A stretch of DNA of 64,000 nucleotides, taken from assembly GCA_026168455.1 (NCBI GenBank), contig CM047426.1, positions 72,691,986-72,755,985 on the forward strand, written 5' to 3'. Under the pieces are notes generated by a model. It had not been told where the DNA came from. It saw only the letters and a list, made by a program, of their open reading frames with translations, and made no database searches. Origin of the DNA: Theocolax elegans. Its lineage: Eukaryota > Arthropoda > Insecta > Hymenoptera > Cerocephalidae. Below, piece by piece: positions 9,055 through 19,559 of this stretch (its first letter is position 1; every line of letters starts with the position of its first letter). The position numbers and the translations under genes were made by a program.

Positions 9055-10998
9055 GTATATAAAAAAAAATGTGAAAAAAATAATATAAATCCTAGAAAAG
9101 ACTGGATTACTAAAGCCATTATAACTTCTTGTAATAAGAAAGAAAATCTGTATAATAGACAAAAATTGTATCCTAACAATGAAGAACTCAAAACACAATA
9201 TAAAACATATGTTAAAACACTTAATAAAATAATTATAGATGCAAAATTAAAATTTAATAAAAAATTGATTGAAGAAAATAAAAATAATCCTAAAAAACTG
9301 TGGTCATGTATAAATAATAAAATTGGTAGAACTAAAAGCAAAAATAATACTTCAATAAAGCAAATTAAAATGGATGATAAGTTAATAATAAAAAACGAAA
9401 AAGAAATTGCAAACAGTTTAAATGATTTTTACTGCAAATTAGGGGAGACACTAAGTAAAAAAATAAAAACCCCTAATCAAATATTCCTAGAAATGCCTAC
9501 TAACAACCCAAAAACAATCTTCATTAAACCTACAAACAAATTGGAAATCTTAAAAACTATAAATGAACTAAAGCTCAAAAACGGAGGAGTTGATGGGATT
9601 AAAGCAAAAACTCTTAAGACTATTGCAATAAATATTGCAGACATTTTGACCTATGTTTTTAACTTAAGTATAGAAAAATCAATATGGCCAGATCAATTAA
9701 AAATAGCAGAAGTAATTCCAATTTACAAGGCAGGAAAGAAAGATGAAATGGGTAACTACAGACCCATATCCTTGATATCCAACATTGCCAAAATTTTTGA
9801 AAAAATAATACATGTGAGGATTACTGATTTTATACACAAAAGCAATATACTGAGTAAAAAACAATTTGGATTTATTAAAAATATAGGAACAAAGGATGCA
9901 TTAAGCATTATAACGAACTCAATATACGAGAAACTTGATCAAAGTAAACCAATTGCCATTACCTTCCTAGATCTAGCTAAAGCTTTTGATACCGTAGATC
10001 ATAAAATATTATTAAAGAAACTATATGCATACGGAGTGAGAGGAAAGGCTCATGATTTGATTAACAGCTACTTAAGCAACAGGAAACAAAAATTGAGAAA
10101 TGGCACGCAAGAAAGTGACTATCAAATAATTAAAACAGGTGTTCCTCAGGGTACTATCCTTGGGCCTCTACTTTTTATATTGTATGTAAATGATTTACTA
10201 ACCAAGATGCCAGATAACTCCATACTATCATATGCTGATGATACAACTATCACTGCCACAGGAGCAACATGGAAAGAGGTAGAAGTAAAGATGAATAAAT
10301 ATCTAGAAGAGGTCTCCATTTGGCTAAGATTAAACAAACTAACTCTAAACATACAGAAAACTGTTTATATCACCTTTGGGAATTATTATGATAGTGTTCC
10401 AGACAAGATAGATATCAAGATAAACAATGAGTTAATTAAGCGAGTAACGGAGGTCAAATATCTAGGTATACATTTTGACATGAACATGAAATGGAATAAA
10501 CATATTGAATACTTGATAAATAAAACTAAGTATCTAATTTTTGTATTCAGCAAAATAACTAAATTCATGGATAGTAACACATTGAAAATTATATACTATG
10601 CTCTATTTAACAGTGTGATTAACTATGGAATCATAGCATGGGGTGGAGTATATCAAAATAACTTACAACTATTACAATCTATACAAACAAAGATCCTAAA
10701 AATTATAAACAAAAATACTTTTCAAATAATAAGCCCTTTAAACATACAAAAATCTTTCGCATATCAATGTCTTCTTTATTACTATAACGATCTTAAAAGA
10801 CAAATTTTAAATTCAGAAAGTAAAACAAGACGAAAACTTATAATTAAGCCTAAATTCGTTAAAACAGTGAGCACAAAAAATAGTTATATAAAAGCAATAG
10901 ACACGTTTAATAACCTGACAAGAGATCTAAAGGTATTAGACATTAACAAGAAAAGTAACAAAAAAAAAATAAAAGACTGGATAAGAATCAATGAATAA
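9055..10998 (+). CDS. Reverse transcriptase of non-LTR element (5'-truncated)
   Basis: The open frame encodes about 648 residues. It starts with a linker containing NPRKDWITKAI, then the RT fingers, then the palm with KAFDTVDH (near 9977), GVPQGTILGPLLF (near 10140) and the catalytic YADD (near 10231). A thumb and a short basic C-terminus follow. The YADD and PQG motifs are those of group II intron/LINE-type RTs and differ from the LTR element to the left. No RNase H is seen. The N-terminal endonuclease is missing and the upstream frame is shifted at 9062-9069, so autonomous retrotransposition is unlikely. The stop codon lies inside the ATGAATAA overlap with the next ORF. Codon use is very A-rich. 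Confidence 0.85.
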   Translation, partial: VYKKKCEKNNINPRKDWITKAIITSCNKKENLYNRQKLYPNNEELKTQYKTYVKTLNKIIIDAKLKFNKKLIEENKNNPKKLWSCINNKIGRTKSKNNTSIKQIKMDDKLIIKNEKEIANSLNDFYCKLGETLSKKIKTPNQIFLEMPTNNPKTIFIKPTNKLEILKTINELKLKNGGVDGIKAKTLKTIAINIADILTYVFNLSIEKSIWPDQLKIAEVIPIYKAGKKDEMGNYRPISLISNIAKIFEKIIHVRITDFIHKSNILSKKQFGFIKNIGTKDALSIITNSIYEKLDQSKPIAITFLDLAKAFDTVDHKILLKKLYAYGVRGKAHDLINSYLSNRKQKLRNGTQESDYQIIKTGVPQGTILGPLLFILYVNDLLTKMPDNSILSYADDTTITATGATWKEVEVKMNKYLEEVSIWLRLNKLTLNIQKTVYITFGNYYDSVPDKIDIKINNELIKRVTEVKYLGIHFDMNMKWNKHIEYLINKTKYLIFVFSKITKFMDSNTLKIIYYALFNSVINYGIIAWGGVYQNNLQLLQSIQTKILKIINKNTFQIISPLNIQKSFAYQCLLYYYNDLKRQILNSESKTRRKLIIKPKFVKTVSTKNSYIKAIDTFNNLTRDLKVLDINKKSNKKKIKDWIRINE

Positions 10999-11833
10999 TA
11001 AAATGAAAGCATCAAATATTGATTGTCAGCAGTTCAAGATTTGGCTTTTAAAAATACATGCACAAGAGATCTTGCAACTTACTAGTGATACTATGAAAGT
11101 ACAAGAATTATTACATGCTGTTAAACTAGATATAAACAAATATACAAATCTTAGAACTGAAATTAAACAAAGTCTGTCGTCATCTCACAGTATAATTCTA
11201 GATGTAAGAACTTATATTTGTGCGAATGGTAAATGCAATCATAATGTAGATCGCAAACATCGTCGAATTTCAAATTATAACTACAATAAAATGAGTGACT
11301 TTTTTTCAAAAACAAATATAAAACTGAATAATATCACTGAAGAAATACTGTATATATGGATGAAAGAAACAGAAAATGAAAAAAATAATATAATGACTAA
11401 AAAATGTATAAAAGAATGTGAAACAAATATAGAATATAAGAGAGACACTACTATTCAAAGATATAAGCCCATTGAAACCGTTTTTGATATGATAGATAAT
11501 ATGGCTAAAATAAATAGTAACAATATAATGAATAATAATGCACCTGCTGCACCTGGAAACAAGATAGAACAAATAAACGCGCACAGAATGACGTATGGAG
11601 ACATTAATTATCTAGGAGGAAATAAAGCACTACTTTATTTTTATAGAGGCATAAGAGGAACTCAGACTTTCACTAATTCTATGTATTCACTAAAAAGCCA
11701 ACCATCATACAAAGATACAATAATAGTAGATGATATAGTATTCACATCATCGTGCAAATGTGATTCTGCACTCCAACACAAAGAAATGTTTCCGCATTAT
11801 AGAGTCACCTGTGAAATGTATAAAAGAATGTGA
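10991..11833 (+). CDS. Unrecognised ORF coupled to the RT stop codon
   Basis: This 280-residue ORF starts at an ATG that overlaps the RT stop by 8 bases (ATGAATAA), an arrangement that fits termination-reinitiation coupling. I do not recognise the family. The N-terminal half is charged and helical, with a CANGKCNHN stretch. The C-terminal half has a GGNKALLYFYRG segment and scattered cysteines ending near HYRVTC. That loosely recalls FLYWCH-type zinc-binding modules, but the similarity is weak. The C-terminus is interrupted: at 11814 the sequence jumps back to a copy of 11402 onward, so the frame ends early at 11833. The uninterrupted ending is seen in the second copy (to 12345). A LINE ORF downstream of the RT is unusual. 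Confidence 0.55.
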   Translation: MNNKMKASNIDCQQFKIWLLKIHAQEILQLTSDTMKVQELLHAVKLDINKYTNLRTEIKQSLSSSHSIILDVRTYICANGKCNHNVDRKHRRISNYNYNKMSDFFSKTNIKLNNITEEILYIWMKETENEKNNIMTKKCIKECETNIEYKRDTTIQRYKPIETVFDMIDNMAKINSNNIMNNNAPAAPGNKIEQINAHRMTYGDINYLGGNKALLYFYRGIRGTQTFTNSMYSLKSQPSYKDTIIVDDIVFTSSCKCDSALQHKEMFPHYRVTCEMYKRM

Positions 11834-12223
11834 AACAAATATAGAATAAGAGAGACACTACTATTCAAAGATATAAGCCCATTGAAACCGTTTTTGATAT
11901 GATAGATAATATGGCTAAAATAAATAGTAACAATATAATGAATAATAATGCACCTGCTGCACCTGGAAACAAGATAGAACAAATAAACGCGCACAGAATG
12001 ACGTATGGAGACATTAATTATCTAGGAGGAAATAAAGCACTACTTTATTTTTATAGAGGCATAAGAGGAACTCAGACTTTCACTAATTCTATGTATTCAC
12101 TAAAAAGCCAACCATCATACAAAGATACAATAATAGTAGATGATATAGTATTCACATCATCGTGCAAATGTGATTCTGCACTCCAACACAAAGAAATGTT
12201 TCCGCATTATAGAGTCACCTGTG
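11402..12223 (+). repeat. 412-bp tandem duplication inside the downstream ORF
   Basis: Positions 11402-11813 are repeated at 11814-12223. The second copy is 2 bp shorter (a missing TA near 11848) and otherwise matches as far as I compared. The duplication splits one protein-coding region into two overlapping partial ORFs. Near-identity with a small indel fits either a very recent duplication or an assembly join. Confidence 0.9.
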
Positions 12224-12345
12224 CAGTAGGACTAACGTGCCCTGCCAGACTCAATAGTTATGAAAAAATAGCATATGCAAGAAGCAGAAACGCGTCAACA
12301 GAAACTTTTACGACTGCTAGAGCCATGCTAGTAAGATATTGGTAA
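11899..12345 (+). pseudogene. Second copy of downstream-ORF C-terminus
   Basis: This 148-codon frame repeats the C-terminal half of the preceding ORF from its MIDNMAK segment, then continues past the duplication end with a stretch containing CAVGLTCPARL and a terminal LVRYW. The cysteine pairs (SCKCD, RVTC, LTCPARL) suggest a small metal-binding module. It has no evident start signal of its own and is best read as the displaced 3' end of the ORF beginning at 10991. Confidence 0.6.
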
Positions 12346-12779
12346 GCTAGTAGCTAAAATAATAATAATAAAAACAATAAAGTAATAAATAAAGAGAACA
12401 TAAATAAATTATTTATATAAAAGACAACCAATAAATACAAATAATTGAATCTGATATGATATAATATAATAAAATATATTCTTATCTAATAATAAAACTT
12501 AAATTTTAAAAATATATAAATGTATAATAAATGTTACACCATACAAACTTTAGAAATTTATCAGTTTTGGTGTATAAGTAAGAAAAAAACCCTTATACCC
12601 AGATGTATGAATGAGTAGGCAGAGATGGGCAACTCGTGTCAGGAAGTCCGACTGGGAAGTACTATCGATGTCGATTGTGTGCATGTATAGTATGTGTGTT
12701 AATGATGGATGGCATGGTGGTTTGCTGTACTAAGTACTGCATAACTAACCAGCGTTTTTGTTAAGTTTTAATAGTTTTA

Positions 12780-12985
12780 AACCAGACCTGCGAACAGGAA
12801 ATCTTATTTTCCTCTGCAGGTTTCACGGCATTGTAGTGGGGTTATTGTAAAATAATTGCGTATCACTGTAACTGCGAGTGAAATGTTTTGTAGGAATTGT
12901 GTATGTATACAATACTTTTGTGCCATATATGTTTTCTATGTAACTCTGGTTAATAATAAATAAATAATAAATAATAAATAGGATA
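12780..12985 (+). repeat. 3' end of LINE: hairpin plus AAT-rich tail
   Basis: The segment near 12786-12826 can fold, pairing CCTGC with GCAGG and AGGAAAT with ATTTTCCT. The sequence then runs to CTGGTTAATAATAAATAAATAATAAAT. LINE RTs commonly recognise a 3' stem-loop and end in short tandem repeats; the same CTGGT(A/T)AAATAAATAA ending occurs near 21518-21540. Confidence 0.55.
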
Positions 12986-14387
12986 TCATAATATTATAGA
13001 ATCTTGTTATAATTAAAAATTAAAGTAATTGTAGAACCTTAAGATAATGAAAAAACAAATTCAAATAAGACATTTTTAAAAGAATGCACACGATGCAAAA
13101 ATGCATATCAATTTAGACTATATAAATTGTACGAATTATAGATATTTAAAAAATAGGATAAGTGGATAACAATATTTGTGATTTAAAAATTAATTTCAAA
13201 CGCTAAGAAATAACGTAGTTCCTATGTAATAAGCAAAAAACTGTTAAACGGTCAAGAAGCGACTTTAGTATATAAAGGGATCGAATCTCGATTCGAGTAA
13301 TATTATTAAACTACAAACCAATGTAGGATGTACGTTTCGTTATTAGCGGCCTTCGTAGCCCATCAATAAATTCTTAAAATTAAATAGAAGTCACGGATAT
13401 TTTTCTTTATTGTAAAAAATCTACACTCCACTTCTCTTCCCTTCGTAGGAAGAAAAGCGATACCAACAAATATACACGAAACAAACAAACTAACACTTTC
13501 AAATCCACTAGTTCATGGTGAGACGACGTGGTGTTGAACACAAACAAATACTTTTCTTTAAAAAGTCTTCAAACGAGTAACCGCACTAGGGGGTTTAGAC
13601 TTCGAATCCAAACCTAATACGCTATCTCAATGAATTAAGTGAATAGAAAGAAGAAGACGAAGGGAAAGAAAAGTAAAAACGGATTCAAATCAGGCCCGTT
13701 ACAACTCTGCGATCGGTGAGTTTGCTACAATCATCGTTTCGATACGATCAGTCTCCGATAAATTGATCAACACAACACCGATATTTAACTTTAATGAAAA
13801 AACTTATAACAATGACAAATATGATATTTATTGGATATACCATCAACATCAGTATGTATAATGAAAAGTCTAACAATGTTCATCAACGTCCACTACTCTA
13901 AAAAACCATGTAGACGTTCATAACACTTTAGAATCTTACATCGAAGCGTTGCATCAACATGCAGGCATGCGGTTTTGAAAAACTTTGCTCAGTATTGGAA
14001 GACATAAAACCCATTATAAAAGCTCAAATTTAACTGTTAAACAAGATCACTGTGCATTTTTCATTTAATTGCATTAATGTTGTATTAGATATTTTTTCAG
14101 GTCAAAATTTGTTAATACTATAGTACTATATAGTAATAACTAATTAATTTTAAAGAAGATTATTACAATCGTTACTTGTATTAGAAATCTTTTTTAAAGT
14201 TGATGTTATATTTATTATGTACTTCGAATGAATAATTATTTATGCTTTAAGTAAGTATAAAATAGGCGTTTATTTCCGTGGTTGGAAGCTGCTGCCCGAA
14301 CTTCAGATCGGGCAGTAATTATTCCTTCAAGGGAGTAATGGCCTTTTTCTCCCGAACGCTATATAAAATCTTTCACATACATCATTT
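12986..14387. other. Intergenic, no gene seen
   Basis: AT-rich spacer with no supported coding exon. A TATA-like TATAAAGGG at about 13272 is followed by a short palindromic ATCGAATCTCGATTCGAG. A GC-richer patch at 14280-14370 adjoins the solo LTR. Confidence 0.4.
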
Positions 14388-14391
14388 ATAG

Positions 14392-14744
14392 TGTTACGTG
14401 GATAAGTTCGTATTGGGGGGACGCGCGGAAAGAACAGGAGGGCCGTATAAAAAATGCGCGGGTAAGTACTATATGAACACTATTTTATTAGGACAAGATG
14501 TTCGCGTCTTTACATGCAGGCGGCCGGCGGGCAACTCTGTCCTCGCAATGTCAGTCAGCAGGCTCTCGTATTCTTTGGAAGATGCTGACTGATGCATTGT
14601 GACCGTTGGATCTCGCAGGTGCTTGGATCTCTTCGGCGATAAGCACTGTGAGAAATCAATTGCGACGTTTGTTCACACGTTTCTTCCTATGAAGTACGAG
14701 ATCGAGCAGAGCGAAGCTGACGAAGCTTCCTCGCTCACGTAACA
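14392..14744. repeat. Solo LTR with 4-bp target duplication
   Basis: This 353-bp segment begins TGTTACGTG and ends CACGTAACA, a perfect 9-bp terminal inverted repeat with TG...CA ends. It is flanked by ATAG on both sides (14388-14391 and 14745-14748). There is no internal region. A TATAAAAAA motif lies near 14446. The pattern is that of a solo LTR left after LTR-LTR recombination. It is unrelated to the 361-bp LTR above. Orientation is not determined. Confidence 0.75.
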
Positions 14745-14831
14745 ATAGCAAAGACAATTTAATGGATTTTTTGAAGGAGATCAGAAGCAGGAAAGATGAT
14801 AAAATTCTCCAAATTTCTACTTTTAATAATC

Positions 14832-14867
14832 GACGTTTCGTTGGTTTTGTAAGCCAACCTTATCAGG
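14832..14867 (-). ncRNA. Degenerate hammerhead-ribozyme-like motif
   Basis: On the minus strand this reads CTGATAAG, then a GTTGG...CCAAC stem, then GAAACGTC. That matches the hammerhead core order CUGANGA, stem II, GAAA, followed by a GUC cleavage triplet. Such compact motifs are carried by Penelope-like retroelements. The core position that should be G8 is A here, and stem I pairing is poor, so the motif is probably inactive or coincidental. Confidence 0.3.
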
Positions 14868-17800
14868 CAAGCTGTTTAGATGTTGTCTCCGCAAGATATG
14901 CCTTAGTAGTAATCCATTTTCTCAAATAATTCTTAACTTGCGATTTATATGTTTAGGACGATGTATTAAAGAAAATACGCAGGTGGTGGTGAATTTCAGT
15001 TAGTAAAAAGACAATCCCGGGTTAAAATTGGAAAAAAATTATTCAATATTAATAATTAATAATTTTTACTTCCTTATAGTGGAAGTTTTGTCTAAATAGT
15101 AAAATTTTTCGACTCGCTAAAAACATGTTATAAGTATGTTTTAACATGTCAGGAGTCGAAATTACTTGTTTGCATAGAAAATGTCTATATGGATTTGTGT
15201 GTGTGTGTGTGTGTGTACGTATACCGCCGTGCGGTCAAAATAGTTTGCTTTTTATTTTCTGAATTCCTGAAAAGACTTTGGTTATTTATTCCCAAAATAG
15301 TTTTTGTTTTTAAAACAATTTTCGATTTTTAAAAATTAAATTTTCAAAAATGTTTATAATATTATTAATTTATTTTAATTGGACCAAATGATCTTTGTAA
15401 AGAATAAAAAAATCTATCTGCTCGATTTTGTATTAACAAATTATCTCCATTAATTTTTTTGTTATTTAAAAGAAATGATTTTCTTTAAAATATATTATAT
15501 TTTGTAAATCATTCATTCAAATATGTTGAAAAATTTTTCATGTAGAACCATCTAATAGACTTAAACTGTGAACATTTTAAGTAATTATATCGATTAGTTT
15601 TAATTAAAAAAATTAAAATGTTAAAAAATTGGAGGTTTTTATTTTGAACGTTTTCAGGAATAAAAAGCATTTAATTCACTTGAAATTTTGAGAAAGAATA
15701 GTCTTTTTGGTAGTTTTGATCCCTATTGTTTTTTAGCTCAAAATATCTATAATTATCTTTTATATATCTTTTAGTTATTAAGCATTACATATTTTTGTAC
15801 AAAATGTTTGATTGCTTATATCCCTGAAAATAATTAAAGAACGTAAACCAATTTGTTGACTCTAATCTAAAAATTCTGAAAGAAATGGAGCAAAGTCATA
15901 GCCGAATTAATATTTACAAGCAATTTTAAACAAAAATTGGGCGGTACAAATTTTATTAATTTTTTTAAGCTAAATTTTTTTAAATTCTTAATTCGGCTAT
16001 AACTTTTGTGCTTGACGTTTTGATTTTTTAATGGAAAAACATTTTTTAAATATTAATTGAGTAAACAATGTTTTGTCGGTAATTATTAGTCAAAAAAAAG
16101 CATAATATTTCAACCCAAACATCATGATCAAAATATGGATATAAAAATCTGGAAAAATTTGGGTATATTATTTAAAATATGCCTAAGGGTTTGACGTTCG
16201 GCGTTTTTTAAAAACTTTATTCATTCGTTTATAAAAAAAGTACAAAATGACTATTTTCTGGTTCCGACATCCCCTTACTGAACCAAACTCACAAACTTGT
16301 AAAAAATTATTTATATTCATAAAAAACTCTCAACTACGATTATAATATATCGTAAAAAAACTATAAAGAAATAAGGCAAAAAATCTTTATTTTTAAAATT
16401 AGTATAACTAATAATAATACTGTAACGCGGTAACTATGTCAAATTTAGTATATAAATAATAATATAATCTATATACAGCAGAAATAAACTTACAAAGGTT
16501 TGAAATGCTTAAATAAATAAAAATAAATAACTCAAAAACAAATAGAGATGGATACTCAAATTTTAGTTTAAAAGAAAGCTGAAATCGTAATTGTATTTAC
16601 CAGAGTCTATGGCACAGGAGAAAGACTCTGAAATCGACGCATGAACAATTTTTTATATGAACTTTAATTTAATAATTTATAATTATTGTTTATGATAGGC
16701 AACTGTTTCTCTGATTTATTTAATAAATTGCAATTTTATAAATTGATATATTTTTTTAATTACGTCCATTATTATGTGATATTTTATGTCAATATATGCT
16801 TTAGAAAAAATAGAGTAAAGCATTTTCTTCTCTTAGAATAAAGAATAAAATTTATTCTTAGAATAAAGGATTATTAATCCTTTGTAAAAATCTTTATCAA
16901 TTATATCATGTTATTAACTATATACATTACCAAATAAAAATTAAAAAATTAGATTTTTGTTTATATCATCTACGACTAAAAAATATATCTTATACTTATA
17001 TTCTCATAATATCATGTATAGATAAAAATAATAAGTATCACCTAAAAATAATACATTACGTAAACAGGGTATTTTGTAAATACTATTCTTTAGAAAATAA
17101 AAATCGTAAAAATTCGTGGCTTAAAAATGGCATTTTTTGATAATTTTACATGTTACATTTTACAAACTATTTGAAATATTGCATAATAATAAAATTCATA
17201 CATATAAGAATTCTGAAATATATGTATATTTTAAATAGAGTAAAATTATTTAACCAAGAAAAATCTCTGATGATATTGCATTTAAAAATTAACACGAGTG
17301 TCCAAAGAATAAACTGTACTTTACGACATTTTATACATACGGAAAAGTTCCTGCAAGTTGAAATAAAGTTCACGATCAGAATATATTGCACTATACTTCC
17401 ATGAAGAGTGATAGTAATTTTTATATTGTAAAGCATATTCAACTTTGTTGTAGATAAAATATTTCAACAAAATTGATTTGAAATCGTCGTTGTTATTGAA
17501 AAATAAATGTTATTTTCATGGCAGCTGTTAGGAACTTAATTAACATGAATGTAATTTACAGAAATAAAATTAAAAAAACGAAATCAATGTAGAAACAGCA
17601 AAGTATTTATAATTGACACGATTAGGAATACATTTTAAATAAGATTTAAAATAATAAATTAAAAAATTTAATGAATTAATAAGAATTTAAATTTACAAAA
17701 CTTATAAATATTTACTTTTCGTTATATTTTTAAAATTATTTGATTTTTAGGTATTCAAAAATTATTAAATTTGAACTGCTATATTTAAAATTACACTCAA

Positions 17801-19549
17801 AAATAAGTATAAGTAAAACAATGAAAATTATTATTAAGTTTATTAAAATCATTTTTAGAACCAACTACAGGCGAGGGATAAATATATCCCTTAGTTGGCG
17901 CAACTCGTCGTACGCTTGAATTGAAATTTCCATGTCAATAGAAATTCGGTGGCCGTTCAGAAAAGCTGAATTTCCTGGTTTTAGATGGGGCTGAAAATAT
18001 TTCTTTTCATCGGTTCATAAAATAGTCTTTTGAGATTATTTATTGAAAAATTGACATTGGTTCAAGTGTGTATATAATAACCCAACGATACATTCAATTA
18101 TTATTATTAAAAAATAATAACGATTTAATTTAAGGAACAAGCCTGCAGAGTTTACGAGAGAATAAAGTTTTATTTTGTAAGCAATATTTAAAAAAATCCT
18201 ATATCGAAGTATTTGTACCGAGAACTTTAATTTAAGAGGTTCTAAATCATTAAATTTTGTTCTAATACGTATAAAAAAATTTATCACGCTTAGTATACTT
18301 TTATTGACAAACGTTTTTACATTTTTTATTCACATTTTTTATAAACCATTCGATATCTCGCCGTGCAAAGAAGAAGAAACATAGCCCGTTTGTTTCGGTA
18401 TGTGTGAAAAACAATTCACGCTTAATTTGTTCCACAAAACGGAATGAATCGCATACCTTGGTACATTTTTGGTCAGAAGTTTTAAAATTTATATTTGAAC
18501 CTAGTTTTGTTCAGTTTTTTTATTTACTTTTTTACTTAACACATTGTACACGCGTAAATGTTAATTTTCCAGCGAGAATGAATCAGACAACCTACACGTG
18601 ACTGTGTATTAAACGCATTGTGATGCAACGAGCGTACTTGATTTATTTATAGAATGACGCTTTCTTTAACTAGAGAAAAATAAAGTAATTCTATTATAGA
18701 ATCGATGGAATCTAGAAATGAGATTGTTTGATCCATTATGATTACTTGTATATTTTCGACAGTTAAGCAAAAAAATTCATTGTTCTTAATATATTTCCAG
18801 AGCAGAATGTTTTGCAATTGGAAATGTCAGTTAAAAGAATAAGCGTATTTCAGGTCTCTAAGATTAACTTACAAAAAATATAAACATTATTTTAATATTG
18901 ATATAGATATAACTATCTAAATTAAGGCACGTCATTCAATTTACCATTTTTAGAAATTATATAAACATTTGTAATATAAAAAGATTGTATAATTTTAGCA
19001 TGATAGCATGAATAACTATATTTTCTAATATTGATTTATAATATATGTATAATATTTGTAGTTATTAATTTAATATTTTAACTAAATGATATAAGTAACA
19101 ATTAAACGTTTATCAATTGATCGGTAAGTATAATATTAAACGCATTAGCAAGGATATGTTGAAATTATTCTTATTTATGTAAAAAAATACCTTCATATGT
19201 AACTATTTATATACTGGAACAACGATGAATTTAAAATTTATTCAGAATAATCCATAAATTGTTTACTAATATAAAATGTGCATTAAGTAATATCCAGTCA
19301 GGAGAATGAATATTATATATTACGTGTAATGCACATTTTATACCTGTTTAATAATAACTAATTTTTTATTAATTTAAATGAATGTATATAAATAAAGCTT
19401 CATTTATTTCAAAGGACTTAAACGATAGCCCTAATGAGCATAAATATTTATAAATATTTACTGATTATCCCGTAAGTAAAAATTATAATGCAAATTAAAT
19501 TTATATTGTTACAAAGCTAAAATAATCAAAAATGTTCATTCATTAATAC
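14868..19549. other. AT-rich intergenic region with repeat debris
   Basis: No coding exon is supported. Visible items are a (TG)n run at 15196-15216, ACCGC/GCGGT inverted ends near 15223-15235, and a segment near 16110-16150 related in inverted orientation to 24081-24140. There is also a hairpin at about 17862-17899 (CCAACT/AGTTGG outside GGGATA/TATCCC). Small ORFs are closed quickly and have no domains. Confidence 0.4.
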
Positions 19550-19559
19550 TTGCAAAGTA

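Larger units (their letters stand above)
8816..12985 (+). mobile_element. Non-LTR retrotransposon, endonuclease part missing
   Basis: A LINE-type element of the CR1/jockey-like group (clade not certain) with an RT ORF (9055-10998) and a downstream ORF (10991 onward). The 3' region contains a stable hairpin near 12786-12826 and ends in an (AATA/AAT)n tail at about 12951-12982. Only the last part of the region that normally follows the apurinic endonuclease is present (DW..YF and DWITKAI segments near 8940-9110), and a frameshift in an A run near 9062-9069 separates these. The element is therefore 5'-defective. The tail resembles that of the older element ending near 21545, suggesting the same family. 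Confidence 0.75.

Noticed and set aside
17150..17442. Overlapping ORFs on both strands
   Set aside because: AT-rich sequence low in stops by chance; no conserved motifs.
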